From contig NZ_CP029255.1 in the NCBI RefSeq assembly GCF_003122385.1, forward strand, positions 310,001 through 374,000: 64,000 bases of DNA, read 5' to 3'. Of this stretch, positions 35,860 to 45,762 are shown one piece after another. Both the position numbers and the translations under genes were made by a program. This stretch comes from Flavobacterium crocinum (GTDB lineage: Bacteria; Bacteroidota; Bacteroidia; Flavobacteriales; Flavobacteriaceae). Each line of letters starts with the position of its first letter. Position 1 is the stretch's first letter. Below the pieces are notes generated by a model, which saw only the letters and a program-made list of their open reading frames with translations, ran no database searches and was not told where the DNA came from.

Positions 35860-37005
35860 TCAGGAAATTTTATTAAAAATAGTTTTATACATTGCTATTA
35901 CTTTCAATTTATTATCTGAATAATCTAATCTTTCTAAAGTTACTTTTCTATTTTTTTCCGCTGCAGATTCTTGTAAGCCGGTATCAAATAAAACATTTAA
36001 AATTTTTTGTTTAATCTCTAAAACTGATTCAGGATTATTTATTAAGACTCCATTATCTCCATCATTAATTATTTCTTCTGTAGCACCACCCGGATTCGAT
36101 TGAATAGGGAAAGCTCCCATTACTATTGCCTCTAAAAGAGTATTAGGAAGTCCATCTGAAATACTATTTCCTATATAAATTAAAGATTTACCCATTAATT
36201 GTAATAATTCCTCATGAGTAAAACTATGTCTATGGTAAACTTGAAAATTCAACTTGTGCATAGCTATATATTCCATCGTTTTGTTATGAGCCCCAAAAAT
36301 AACAATTTGATAATCTGAAATTTGATCCTGAATTTCATGCAGTGCTTTTACAATATTCAGTCCTCTTCCAAAATGATGTTCATATCCTTTTACTAAAATA
36401 ATTTTCCTTTTAGCAATTGGAATTTTATATCGTTCTAATTCTTTCCATTTGTAACCTGTTCCCCCTGGCACGACTCCCAAATATTCTCCTGAAAAACCAA
36501 GTTTTTGAGCTAACAAAAAATCTCTTTTACAATCTGTGTGCAAAAAATCTATTCTCTTCAAGACTTTTCTTATTTTTTTTTCATGATCTTTAAAATTCAT
36601 ATAATAAAATAGATCATTTCCCCAACAGGTATAAAGCCATTTAATCTTAGGATATCTGGACATTGTCTTTATTATAGGATAGGAACAGCCTTGCATTTCA
36701 AAACTATGGATTACATCTGGTTTTATTTCCTTAATAATGTTTTCAAGAGCTTCATTGGCCGTTATTTCCAAATAAGGAATAATTCTTTCATAAAGATTGG
36801 GCTTTTTTTTACTTAAAAAATATTCTCCTTTTATATATTTTACTTTTCTTTTTTTCCAATTAGTAAATTGTTTAACCGAAGTTAATGTATCCAATTTTCC
36901 ACGACCCAGAACATCGAACCAGTATATTTCATAATGAGTGTCTTTAAGATTTTCTATCCAACGAATTACATGAATAGAAGGCATAGAAATCAAAAGTATT
37001 ATCAT
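35860..37005 (-). CDS. Glycosyltransferase family 4 (paralogue of 32563-33708)
   Basis: A 381-residue GT-B protein, the same length as its paralogue. VHSFEMQG-type IHSFEMQGCSYPII, LKRIDFLHTDCKRDFLLAQ, LVKGYEHHFGRGLNIVKAL and IQSNPGGATEEIINDGDNGVL align without gaps by eye. The EX7E site is DGLPNTLLE (Asp first). One base separates it from the methyltransferase gene upstream. Donor unknown. Confidence 0.87.
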   Translation of the reverse strand: MIILLISMPSIHVIRWIENLKDTHYEIYWFDVLGRGKLDTLTSVKQFTNWKKRKVKYIKGEYFLSKKKPNLYERIIPYLEITANEALENIIKEIKPDVIHSFEMQGCSYPIIKTMSRYPKIKWLYTCWGNDLFYYMNFKDHEKKIRKVLKRIDFLHTDCKRDFLLAQKLGFSGEYLGVVPGGTGYKWKELERYKIPIAKRKIILVKGYEHHFGRGLNIVKALHEIQDQISDYQIVIFGAHNKTMEYIAMHKLNFQVYHRHSFTHEELLQLMGKSLIYIGNSISDGLPNTLLEAIVMGAFPIQSNPGGATEEIINDGDNGVLINNPESVLEIKQKILNVLFDTGLQESAAEKNRKVTLERLDYSDNKLKVIAMYKTIFNKIS

Positions 37006-37006
37006 T

Positions 37007-37711
37007 TTATAAAACAGGTTTTAAAATAGTTCCCGACAAACCTACAATCATAGTTGACTTATTAAAACTTTTTGGTGTTTTGTCATTTTTATATAAAAAT
37101 TTGATAACCGGCTTTAAAAGTACTCTCATAATCTTCTTTTTTCTTCCCCATAAATACATATTTACCCATAATCCCAACATTTGCCCAACTGCTGCATTAT
37201 ATCCTCCTCTTGCTGTAATATTTACAGAAACAAAACCTGTACGTTTAAAAATCATTTCTAATGCAAAAGGAGTATATCTGTAATAATCATTTGGAACTTC
37301 GTGCAAAGACATTAAAAAAGGTACTGTAAAGAAAAACAGGCCTCCTGGCTTCAGAACTCTTTTAACTTCTAATAAATATGCATCCGGATCCGGAACATGC
37401 TCTAATACTTCTGTCGACATGACCACATCAAAGCTTTCCGATTCAAATGGCATGTTAACACCATCCCAAAAAAAGTCTGGCTTGGCATTATCATAATTCA
37501 AACCAGAATCTATATCTAAACCGACATAACTATCTACTTTTTTATTCTGGAGAATAATTTCTTTATAAGGCATTGAACCACATCCTGAATCTAAAACTTT
37601 TCCTTTAAATTGAGGAGCTGCATCTTGAACTGCTTTTAAAATTTCTTTTCTTATAATAAAACTCTCCAGATTATCGTAGGTGAGCTCTATATTTGTAAAT
37701 TTATTCTTCAT
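37007..37711 (-). CDS. SAM-dependent methyltransferase (Methyltransf_11 type)
   Basis: A 234-residue class I methyltransferase: VLDSGCGSMPY near 39-49 (motif I), VGLDID near 64, then FDVVMSTEVLEHVPDPDAYL near 98 and RVLKPGGLFFFTVPF near 123. The region after that (DYYRYTPFALE) matches family members common in capsule clusters. Probably methylates a sugar or a carrier-linked glycan. Confidence 0.86.
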   Translation of the reverse strand: MKNKFTNIELTYDNLESFIIRKEILKAVQDAAPQFKGKVLDSGCGSMPYKEIILQNKKVDSYVGLDIDSGLNYDNAKPDFFWDGVNMPFESESFDVVMSTEVLEHVPDPDAYLLEVKRVLKPGGLFFFTVPFLMSLHEVPNDYYRYTPFALEMIFKRTGFVSVNITARGGYNAAVGQMLGLWVNMYLWGRKKKIMRVLLKPVIKFLYKNDKTPKSFNKSTMIVGLSGTILKPVL

Positions 37712-37818
37712 ATAAAAATGGAACCTTTTAATACTTTTATATTTGAAAAGGCTTTATTTAGAAAATCTAAATTGAAAATTATAACCCAATAAATATTAAA
37801 AAAATATAGTTTAAAGAA

Positions 37819-38757
37819 TTATAAAAATTTATATCCTTTTCTAAAAACAGTATAAATTGTAAAGCCAGCAATTGTTTTTAGCATTTCTCCAAATCTTAAC
37901 AGATTTATTTCAATAGATAACAATTCTTTTAAATAGTAGAATTTATGCTTATCATTCCTCACTAATGCCATTCGAAGTATATTTTTACAACGATTTTTAA
38001 AATATATTTTTAGAATACGGGGATTAGCTTTTTTATTTTTTTTAATTAATAACAAGTGCTTTTTAATTGCTTTAAACTCTGATTTTATTTCTTTAAAATT
38101 TAACTTATTAATTTCATGAGACAAAGATTGATGATGAATTCTGTATTGAATAAGTTTATCATTTAAATAAGCTACAGAAGGGTTTTCGTACAACATTCTC
38201 AAGTTAAAATCCCAATCATCCAAATTTGTAATCTCCTCATCAAAAAGATAAGCCCGATTGTTTAGAAAACTTCTTTTCCATGTTGGTGGAGAAATATAAT
38301 ACGCAATTTTACCTATTAAATAATCCTGAATAATATTATCTGAAAAAAAATTATGATCTTTTTCTATAATATTTTTATTAATATCAATATATTCTAATGA
38401 GGAAACAATTAAATCAAAATGCTTTGAAAAATAATGACTTGTCGTCTCAAGTGCATTAATATTTAAAATATCATCACTATCAAGCCACTTAATATAATCT
38501 CCTTTAGATAATTCGAAACCGTAATTACGACAAGAATTAGGTCCTTTGATTCTTTTTTCAGGACGATGATAATACTTAATTCTATTATCTTTCAATTGAA
38601 ATTCCTTGATTAAATCTGCTGTATTGTCTACACTACCATCATCCACTATTATACACTCCCAGTTTTTATAAGTTTGTACTAGAATACTATTAAGTGTTTC
38701 TCTAATAAATTCAGCTCTGTTGTAGGTTGGAATTATTATTGAAATTAACCCCGACAT
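37819..38757 (-). CDS. Glycosyltransferase family 2 (GT-A)
   Basis: A 312-residue GT2. LISIIIPTYNRAEFIRETL, IIVDDGSVDNTADLI and WLDSDDIL (DSD near 93) are the textbook order, with a NLDDWDFNLRML acceptor block near 178. A basic C-terminal third is common in Bacteroidota members. Overlaps the upstream gene by 13 bases. Donor unknown. Confidence 0.9.
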   Translation of the reverse strand: MSGLISIIIPTYNRAEFIRETLNSILVQTYKNWECIIVDDGSVDNTADLIKEFQLKDNRIKYYHRPEKRIKGPNSCRNYGFELSKGDYIKWLDSDDILNINALETTSHYFSKHFDLIVSSLEYIDINKNIIEKDHNFFSDNIIQDYLIGKIAYYISPPTWKRSFLNNRAYLFDEEITNLDDWDFNLRMLYENPSVAYLNDKLIQYRIHHQSLSHEINKLNFKEIKSEFKAIKKHLLLIKKNKKANPRILKIYFKNRCKNILRMALVRNDKHKFYYLKELLSIEINLLRFGEMLKTIAGFTIYTVFRKGYKFL

Positions 38758-39839
38758 AAATTAATTTTTAATTGAACACTTTTCAAGTCACTACTAACTC
38801 TGTAATTAAATTGGGAATCCTTATAATAAATTAAAAGAGTTTTAAGAAGCAGATCATTTATTTGTTTCAAAGAATAATAATCATGAACTTTAATTCCCAG
38901 GAAAGATTTTATTTTGTAACTAAGTGTAGATTGGTATTTATCCTCTTTAAAAACAACATTAATAATTCTGTCTTTTGTATTGGGCAAAACAATATCAAGA
39001 AAATTTTCTACAACATCTTTCTTATTTAATAAAATAATTGAGTCCAGATGAGAATTTAAAATTTTAAAGTCATCTTCTGATATTAATTTACCCCAATTCT
39101 CATTATTTGGTTTTAGAATATTATAGCTTTGATTAAATCTTAGTTTTTTCTTGTTTAGATTAAAGGCATCTGAAAATCCCAATTGAATTGTTAATTTTTG
39201 ATGTTCTAAACTTTCAAACGTTTGATGCCATTGATGTAACAATAAAATCTCATGATTATAGAATATTGGGCTGAAACCGGCAATAATAAGTCTTGAATGT
39301 ACATCTTCGTCTTCTGCTCCCCAAAAATGAAAAAATTCATCAAAACCACCAATAGCCAATAAGCAGTTTAAATTAAAAAGCGATAAACCTTTTCCTTCAG
39401 GTATACTTTTAGAAGTTATATTATAATTATCGAATTCTTTAAGCTTTTTACTTTCATCTTCACTTAAATATCCAACCTGAAAATAAATATTATCATTTTC
39501 TTTTTTCAATTCAAATAAATGAGCGATAAAATTATGGTGAAAAATAATATCTATATCTGCAATAAAAACGTATTCCGTTTTTGTAAATCTAAGACCAATA
39601 TTAATTGCTTTAGAACGAGACCAGGGCTGATTATTATGAAACGAATGTATATATTCTACAAAATTATATCCTATTAATAATTCTTGTACTGACTCTGAAA
39701 TGTCAAAATCCGATCCATAATCTACAAAAATTACACAAAAATTTTTGTTTGATTGCGTTGATAGGGAATTTAATGAATTAGTTATTCTATTTAATTCCCT
39801 ATTTCTGTAAGGATATATAATTGTTATCATTTTTTCCAT
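38745..39839 (-). CDS. GT2 with GT7-type C-terminal region (paralogue of 33708-34781)
   Basis: A 364-residue GT-A protein. FVDYGSDFDIS, IADIDIIF (DID near 94) and GFDEFFHFWGAEDEDVHSRL near 164 align with the gene at 33708-34781, as does the C-terminal tail SLKQINDLLLKTLLIYYKDS. A second ATG at 39830 would give MITIIYPYRNRE, matching the paralogue's start better than the ATG at 39839. Donor unknown. Confidence 0.84.
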   Translation of the reverse strand: MEKMITIIYPYRNRELNRITNSLNSLSTQSNKNFCVIFVDYGSDFDISESVQELLIGYNFVEYIHSFHNNQPWSRSKAINIGLRFTKTEYVFIADIDIIFHHNFIAHLFELKKENDNIYFQVGYLSEDESKKLKEFDNYNITSKSIPEGKGLSLFNLNCLLAIGGFDEFFHFWGAEDEDVHSRLIIAGFSPIFYNHEILLLHQWHQTFESLEHQKLTIQLGFSDAFNLNKKKLRFNQSYNILKPNNENWGKLISEDDFKILNSHLDSIILLNKKDVVENFLDIVLPNTKDRIINVVFKEDKYQSTLSYKIKSFLGIKVHDYYSLKQINDLLLKTLLIYYKDSQFNYRVSSDLKSVQLKINLCRG

Positions 39840-39867
39840 TAACTAAAATAAGCTAGCCATCAAACCT

Positions 39868-40827
39868 TCAAGCATTCAGAAAATAAATCAAAAGTCTTTT
39901 TGTAACTTTTGTCGGCAATAAAAAATTAAGAAGCAGATACATATAACTTTCTTTTTGTTTTGATAAATATTTTGAATTTTTATTTATCCACATAGCCAAT
40001 TCTTGTTTTTTGAAAGTATTGTTTTTATAAACAAGAATAAATTTTAATTTAAGTTCTCTTTTAATAAGTTTTTGATAATTTGGAAAATTTTCTAATAAAT
40101 CAAAAAACACATTAGGAATTTTGTCTAAGACTATTTTATCATTTGCTGTTGCTGAATTATTATGCTCCCTATACTTTGCTAAAACCTGATCTGAAGAATA
40201 AAAAATATTATTAGACATTAATAGCTTTAACCAAAGGTGATAATCCTCAACATTTTGAATATCTAACTTCTCTGAGAATCCTCCAGCAGTTATTATTTTT
40301 TCTTTTTTTACTAAAACTGTTAATATTGGAATGCCATTCCCTTTTAAAAATAATTGAACAGAATTTCTCTCGTAAAACACTGCTCCTTTAATATTCATTC
40401 TTTTATAAAGATCCGTTTCAGAATTGTTAAAAATATAGGAATCTGAAAAAACTAAATCAACATTCTTTTCTTGAATCTCTATTACTTGAATTTCTAACTT
40501 TTGGGGCATCCAGATATCATCTGAATCTAAAAATGCTAAATACTTACCATTTGATTTTGAGATACCTAAATTCCTTGCCTTTCCTTGTTTACCATTTGCC
40601 TGATAATAGTATTTAATTCGTTGGTCCTTTAATAACTCCTCTTTTATAATTTTTGCAGTATCATCTGTAGAGCCATCATCTATGATTATAAGTTCCCAGT
40701 TAAGATAAGTTTGAGCAAGCACAGAATCAATTGCTTCTTTTATATAAGCAGCAGCATTATAAGCTGGCATTATAATACTGATTAAATAATTCTCAAAATT
40801 TATGTTTATTGAATTTTCAATATTCAT
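39868..40827 (-). CDS. Glycosyltransferase family 2 (GT-A)
   Basis: A 319-residue GT2. LISIIMPAYNAAAYIKEAI near 16, LIIIDDGSTDDTAKII, AFLDSDDIWMPQKLE (DSD near 106) and NVEDYHLWLKLL near 196 are in place. An unusual 15-residue asparagine-rich lead precedes the fold. It is the first GT after the WbsX-type gene in reading order. Donor unknown. Confidence 0.9.
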   Translation of the reverse strand: MNIENSININFENYLISIIMPAYNAAAYIKEAIDSVLAQTYLNWELIIIDDGSTDDTAKIIKEELLKDQRIKYYYQANGKQGKARNLGISKSNGKYLAFLDSDDIWMPQKLEIQVIEIQEKNVDLVFSDSYIFNNSETDLYKRMNIKGAVFYERNSVQLFLKGNGIPILTVLVKKEKIITAGGFSEKLDIQNVEDYHLWLKLLMSNNIFYSSDQVLAKYREHNNSATANDKIVLDKIPNVFFDLLENFPNYQKLIKRELKLKFILVYKNNTFKKQELAMWINKNSKYLSKQKESYMYLLLNFLLPTKVTKRLLIYFLNA

Positions 40828-40870
40828 TCAATATTCTTGTTAGTTTTAAAATTCAAATTCGTAAAATTTA

Positions 40871-42028
40871 TCATTTAACACTATTTATAAATCCGTTAAA
40901 TCGTTCTTTAACCTGTGCTAAAACTTCTAAATAACTGTAACCCCATTTAGAATCAGGTTCTAAATAGTTTCCTTCTGCCCATTCGTTCCATGACTTAATA
41001 AAAACTATTTGCTTTTCTGAATCATAATCTGTAACATAATTACAAGCTTCTTCAAGATGTTTCTGCCAAAGCTTAGGAGTTGAATTATGAAAAATCAAAC
41101 TTTTTTCCCCAGCTCTTGCAGTATTATCCCAATCTTGAATTACACAAGGAAAATAATCCCATGGATATTTTTCAGTAGGCAATAAATACTTGCAAGCTTC
41201 TTCATATTCAACAATTAGAGGTTTTTTTCGCTCTTCGAAATTTAAATCAATTTGATTATTGTGAAGAAACATTCTCTTAATACGATTAAGTACTTTTTTT
41301 ATTAATGACTTTTTTTCATACTTATGTCCTGTTAAATATCGAAGACTTGAAAATTGTGACCCAATAACTCCATCAAAACCAAAAGCTCTAGCATCCCAAT
41401 TTTCTGGACATCTGGAAGCCACTAAATATAAATCTCCAATACCAGATTTGATAGCACATTCTCTAAATGTAGATACGAATAAAGATAAGTCAGAAATTTC
41501 TGTTGGCAGGTAAACATTAAATAGACATTTTCCATCTATTCTAATATAACGTTCATCTCTAAATGCATCTAACAAATAATTGAAATGATCAATATAATCT
41601 TGCTTCCCAGGATATTCTTGTTTAATAAGTGTTTTTTTGTTTTTATCCCCGAACCAAACACCTTTCCAACTCTCATTAGCCCAACATACACAAAAAGGAA
41701 AATCCGGATGCTTAGATTGAATAACTTCTTTTAAGGGGCGCTCTAATACTAATTTACCATTTCCAAACCAATAATGATAATAACAAAAACCGTCAACGCC
41801 ATATTGTTTTGCTATATCAGCCTGTTGTTGTCTGACTTCAGGCACACGTAAATCATAATATCCTAAATCAGAAGGATATCTAGGCTGATAATGTCCCTCA
41901 AACAATGCTTTTGCTTTTGTAACATTAGTCCACTCTGTAAATCCTCTACCCCAAAACTCATCATTTTCAGGAATAGGATGGTATTGTGGTAAATAATAGG
42001 CAAGAAATTTTATTTTAGTTTGTGACAT
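40871..42028 (-). CDS. WbsX-family (glycoside hydrolase-like) glycosyltransferase
   Basis: A 385-residue protein of the Glyco_tran_WbsX family. KFLAYYLPQYHPIPENDEFW at residues 7-26, GVDGFCYYHYWFGNGK near 73, CVCWANESW near 109 and SWNEWAEGNYLEPD near 344 are diagnostic. These proteins have a TIM-barrel glycosidase-like fold and are found in O-antigen and capsule clusters; their exact reaction is poorly defined. It lies between FkbM and the GT2 series, downstream of the ABC exporter genes. Confidence 0.9.
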   Translation of the reverse strand: MSQTKIKFLAYYLPQYHPIPENDEFWGRGFTEWTNVTKAKALFEGHYQPRYPSDLGYYDLRVPEVRQQQADIAKQYGVDGFCYYHYWFGNGKLVLERPLKEVIQSKHPDFPFCVCWANESWKGVWFGDKNKKTLIKQEYPGKQDYIDHFNYLLDAFRDERYIRIDGKCLFNVYLPTEISDLSLFVSTFRECAIKSGIGDLYLVASRCPENWDARAFGFDGVIGSQFSSLRYLTGHKYEKKSLIKKVLNRIKRMFLHNNQIDLNFEERKKPLIVEYEEACKYLLPTEKYPWDYFPCVIQDWDNTARAGEKSLIFHNSTPKLWQKHLEEACNYVTDYDSEKQIVFIKSWNEWAEGNYLEPDSKWGYSYLEVLAQVKERFNGFINSVK

Positions 42029-42091
42029 TAGAGAAATTTACATTAACATTTTAATATATTATTAAAGAAGCAAACACTTTAATAAAATTTA

Positions 42092-42886
42092 TCACAATCT
42101 ATAACCAAAAATGTTTAACTGTAAATCAAAGTAAGATGATTTTTTTTCCATAAATGGCTTGTTCATATTTTCCCATGCTTCTTTTATATATACTTTGAAT
42201 CCAGCATTTTTCAATATAATCAACAATTCTCCTATCATCTGGGGATCTTCAGCAAAACTATGGTATTCCACAAAAATATTATCTACATTCTTTAATGATT
42301 CTCCGCAATCCTTCAAGATATCATATTCCGGTCCTTCAATGTCTATTTTTAAAAAATCTATTTTTTCAAATAACAAATCTTTTAATCGTACGGTTTGAAT
42401 TTTAATAGTATTTTCTCTTTCTTCTTTAACTACATGTCCTCCCAATGAGCCCGTTTTTGCAAAAATTAATGGCTCTTCATTAATCCAAACTGCTTTTTGA
42501 AATAACTTAACATCGCTAATTCCAAATTGATCTAAATTGTATTTAGAAATAGTAAAAATATCGTTGTCAGGTTCAAATGCAATAATTTGAGAAGTTGGAT
42601 ATAATCTTTTAAAAAAAATGATGCTTAAACCAATATTTGAACCACAATCAATAATTTTAGGAGTATCTATATTTGTTTTAAATCTATAGACTTCATCTAA
42701 AAACAATTCATTTAAACTATGTAAATACCAAAATGAATCTGTGATTTTGATCTCTTTTCCAAATAAAAAAGATGTCTTTTTTAGTGATCTATTTTTTAAT
42801 GATGAAAATTCGTTATAAGTTAAACCAAGTTTTTTATATCTTCTAAATTCAATAATGTTTTTTAATTTACTTTTAATGATTTTCAT
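42092..42886 (-). CDS. FkbM-family SAM-dependent methyltransferase
   Basis: FkbM-type O-methyltransferase, often acting on sugar hydroxyls. PKIIDCGSNIGLSIIFFKRL near 75 is motif I, IIAFEPDNDIF follows, and DFLKIDIEGPEYDILKDC near 179 is the FkbM signature. The frame opens with TTG at 42907, but the ATG at 42886 (MKIIKSKLKNIIEF) is a better start and still overlaps the upstream acetyltransferase gene by 14 bases. With Wzm/Wzt beside it, a chain-terminating methyl cap is possible. Confidence 0.86.
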   Translation of the reverse strand: MKIIKSKLKNIIEFRRYKKLGLTYNEFSSLKNRSLKKTSFLFGKEIKITDSFWYLHSLNELFLDEVYRFKTNIDTPKIIDCGSNIGLSIIFFKRLYPTSQIIAFEPDNDIFTISKYNLDQFGISDVKLFQKAVWINEEPLIFAKTGSLGGHVVKEERENTIKIQTVRLKDLLFEKIDFLKIDIEGPEYDILKDCGESLKNVDNIFVEYHSFAEDPQMIGELLIILKNAGFKVYIKEAWENMNKPFMEKKSSYFDLQLNIFGYRL

Positions 42887-43496
42887 TTTGCCAACATTGT
42901 TTTTCAAAATTATAAGTCTTTATTAATTTTGCCGGAACTCCAGCTATCATTGAATAGTCAGGAAATGACTTAGTTACCACTGAATGCGATCCGACTACAC
43001 AATTCTTCCCAAGTTCTACACCTGAAAGAATTGTCACTCTATATCCTATAAAAGTATTTTCACCAATTTTAACCTTTCCTTTCGAAAAAAGAGGTTGATT
43101 ATTAGGTGATGTATTTAATGTAGGATCAAAACCATGATAATGATCTGATATATACACATACTCACTTAACAAACAGCCATCATCTATAAATATTTCATCA
43201 ATTGCGGTAATACAGGCATAATTACCAATTCTAACGTTATTTGAAATTATAATTTTTGGTTCAAAAGATTGATTTAAATATTTATCAAATGCACCTAACC
43301 ATGAACTATGTCCGATACTAGAATTTTCTTTTATCTGTATATATCTGGCACCTTCCAATGTCTTAGGTTTTTCAATAAAAGAATTAGAACCAATTATAAT
43401 TCCTAGAGATTTTTTTTCATCATAGTATTTCGTTTTAGATTTTTTAAAAAAAACAGAATAAACTTTATTCCATTTTCTCTTAACAAAGTTCATCAT
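42873..43496 (-). CDS. Left-handed beta-helix O-acetyltransferase (WcaF/CysE type)
   Basis: Hexapeptide-repeat acyltransferase of 207 residues. Repeats IIISNNVRIGNYACITAIDEIFIDDGCLL and KVKIGENTFIGYRVTILSGVELGKN form the beta-helix. The loop with SDHYHGFDPT near 116 supplies the catalytic histidine, and VVTKSFPDYSMIAGVPAKLIK is the family's typical end. Overlaps wzt by 17 bases. It could also N-acetylate an amino sugar, since no PglD gene is seen. Confidence 0.87.
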   Translation of the reverse strand: MMNFVKRKWNKVYSVFFKKSKTKYYDEKKSLGIIIGSNSFIEKPKTLEGARYIQIKENSSIGHSSWLGAFDKYLNQSFEPKIIISNNVRIGNYACITAIDEIFIDDGCLLSEYVYISDHYHGFDPTLNTSPNNQPLFSKGKVKIGENTFIGYRVTILSGVELGKNCVVGSHSVVTKSFPDYSMIAGVPAKLIKTYNFEKQCWQNENH

Positions 43497-44736
43497 ATCT
43501 GAAAAATGTTTTCAAATTTAATTCTCCTCTCCATTTTCTATCAAGAACCGAATCAAACTTATTTTTTACAATTAAATATGTTTCAGAGACCCATTGATCT
43601 ATTATAACATTATTACTAACCAAAATAACATCTATTTCATATTTCCCATCAATAATAGGTAAATTTAATTCAAAACTAAAAATGTATTTTCCATTTTTTA
43701 TATTAAAATAATCTCCTCCAAAATCTCTACTATTACAGCCTAGCAATATTTTTCCCTCATAATTTCTTATCACAAGTCCAAGTTCACAATTTGTTAAATT
43801 TTCATTGGAAATAAACTCAAAAGAAATATTTGTGTTTTCATCAGAAAAAATATCGAATGAATTTTTATTTTTTATAAACCATTTTTTGAAAACATTTAAG
43901 GAATCATCAGTAATTCCAATTCTTCTCCCATCATCAACTATTTGATTCTCATCAAAGTATTTTTCAATAATGTAATCAATGTTGCCTTCACATTTAATAG
44001 TTCCGTTTTCAATAATAATTCCTCTTGTACACAAACTTTTCACTGCTGCCATATTATGACTCACAAACAAAACAGTTCTTCCTTCGCCTTTTGAAATATC
44101 CTGCATTTTCCCAATAGCCTTTTTCTGAAATTCAGCATCTCCCACAGCCAGTACCTCATCAACAACTAATATTTCAGGCTCTAAAAACGCTGCAACTGCG
44201 AAGGCTAAACGAACAGTCATTCCAGAACTATATCTTTTTACCGGAGTATCTATATATCGTTCACAACCCGAAAACTCAATAATTTCATCCAGTTTTGAAG
44301 TAATTTCTTTTTTGGTCATTCCTAAAATAGCGCCATTAAGGAAAATGTTTTCTCTTCCGGTCATTTCACCATTAAAACCTGTACCTACTTCAAGTAATGA
44401 AGCTATACGCCCACGAGATTTAATACTCCCTGTTGTTGGAGCAGTAACTTTTGAAAGTATTTTTAGAAGTGTAGACTTTCCTGCACCGTTCTTACCAATA
44501 ATTCCAAGTACTTCACCACGTTCCACTTCAAAATTAATATCCTGCAAAGCCCAGACATAATCTGAAGTTCCTTTTGTAGAGCGATCATTAATTTCTCCAA
44601 TTTTCAAATACGGATCTTCTTTTCCTCGAATTTTATGCCACCATCGATTTAAATCATGACTCAAAGTTCCTGTACCAACCTGCCCTAAACGATATTGTTT
44701 TGAAATATTTTCGGCTTTTAATATAATATGTTTCAT
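43480..44736 (-). CDS. wzt: Polysaccharide ABC exporter ATP-binding protein (Wzt type)
   Basis: ATPase of the ABC pathway that exports finished O-antigen or capsule. Residues 1-250 hold the ABC domain: GKNGAGKST near 83, RYSSGMTVRLAFAVA near 164, EILVVDEVLAVGD and VSHNM. An extra 160 residues at the C-terminus, rich in beta strands (FEFISNENLTNCELGLVIRN), match the Wzt carbohydrate-binding domain that recognises the capped chain end. The ATG is 24 bases after the wzm stop. Confidence 0.92.
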   Translation of the reverse strand: MKHIILKAENISKQYRLGQVGTGTLSHDLNRWWHKIRGKEDPYLKIGEINDRSTKGTSDYVWALQDINFEVERGEVLGIIGKNGAGKSTLLKILSKVTAPTTGSIKSRGRIASLLEVGTGFNGEMTGRENIFLNGAILGMTKKEITSKLDEIIEFSGCERYIDTPVKRYSSGMTVRLAFAVAAFLEPEILVVDEVLAVGDAEFQKKAIGKMQDISKGEGRTVLFVSHNMAAVKSLCTRGIIIENGTIKCEGNIDYIIEKYFDENQIVDDGRRIGITDDSLNVFKKWFIKNKNSFDIFSDENTNISFEFISNENLTNCELGLVIRNYEGKILLGCNSRDFGGDYFNIKNGKYIFSFELNLPIIDGKYEIDVILVSNNVIIDQWVSETYLIVKNKFDSVLDRKWRGELNLKTFFRYDELC

Positions 44737-44759
44737 CTTTATAATCTATTACTCAATAC

Positions 44760-45626
44760 TTACACAGTATCTATAAAGCTCTTTTCTGTTCTATTAAAAA
44801 CCAATAATCCTGAAAAAAAAACTATCAGAGTGACAATCATGGTATAAATTAAACCTAAAATAGAGATACTGCCAACATTCAAAAGCATATATCGGGAAGT
44901 CTCAATAACATAGGCTAAGGGATTATACTCTACAACCCATCCAAATTGGGGCAGTTTTTGTTTTATCAATTCCATAGGATACATTACCGCAGATATGTAC
45001 ATTAGTAATTGTACTCCAAAACCAATTAAATTATTTAAATCTCTATATTTTGTGACCATTGATGAAATCACCATTCCTAAACCTAGCCCTAAGATTCCCA
45101 TAAATACAATTAGAATTGGAAAAAATAGTATAGAGGGATTTAAGCTTAAATTTGCATTTTGGAAATAAAAGAAAATGTAAAAAAAAATAAATATGCAAAA
45201 TTGAATCCCAAACTTAACTAAGTTTGAAATTACTATAGATAAAGGAGTTATAATCCTTGGAAAATATACTTTCCCAAATATTCCCGCATTAGACTTAAAT
45301 GTATCTGATGTTCCGTTTAAACAGGCCGTAAAATAATTCCAAACCATAATTCCTGCCAGATTAAACAGGAATGGAGGAATTGTTCCCGTTTTAATTCCTG
45401 CAACATTATTGAATATAATCGTAAACGTAATTGAAGTAAATAATGGTTGTATTAAATACCAAAGTGGGCCTAAGACAGTTTGTTTGTAAACTGTAATAAT
45501 ATCTCTCTTGACAAAGAGCATTAAAAGATCACGATACTGCCAGATTTCCTTAAAATTAAGTGAAAAGAACTTATTTTTTGGTGTTATTTCAAACAACCAG
45601 TCATCTGTATTATTAGTCTGATTCAT
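44760..45626 (-). CDS. wzm: Polysaccharide ABC exporter permease (Wzm type)
   Basis: ABC-2 type permease of 288 residues with six spans. The amphipathic lead LNFKEIWQYRDLLMLFVKRDIITVYKQTVLGPLWYLIQP is the family's signature, and the C-terminal half has YRDLNNLIGFGVQLLMYISAVMYP. Partner of wzt. It is the first gene after the terminator-like hairpin at 45702-45730, so its transcript probably starts in the 136-base gap upstream or by read-through. Confidence 0.93.
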   Translation of the reverse strand: MNQTNNTDDWLFEITPKNKFFSLNFKEIWQYRDLLMLFVKRDIITVYKQTVLGPLWYLIQPLFTSITFTIIFNNVAGIKTGTIPPFLFNLAGIMVWNYFTACLNGTSDTFKSNAGIFGKVYFPRIITPLSIVISNLVKFGIQFCIFIFFYIFFYFQNANLSLNPSILFFPILIVFMGILGLGLGMVISSMVTKYRDLNNLIGFGVQLLMYISAVMYPMELIKQKLPQFGWVVEYNPLAYVIETSRYMLLNVGSISILGLIYTMIVTLIVFFSGLLVFNRTEKSFIDTV

Positions 45627-45701
45627 TAGTGAGAATGGGAGAAAATATTGTCTTTTAAAATTAACAAGATTTTTAACATTTTAGAATTGGTTTAAAAATG
45701 C

Positions 45702-45730
45702 CAAAAGGCGTTTTGAAAAAACACCTTTTG
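45702..45730 (-). terminator. Hairpin terminator between the dehydratase gene and wzm
   Basis: A 13-base arm (45702-45714) pairs with 45718-45730 with one mismatch, a three-base loop and, on the minus strand, ATTTTT directly after. It lies 33 bases after the dehydratase stop, so it could end or attenuate the promoter-proximal operon. Confidence 0.6.
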
Positions 45731-45762
45731 ATTATATTTATATCTACATTTATTTAATAATG

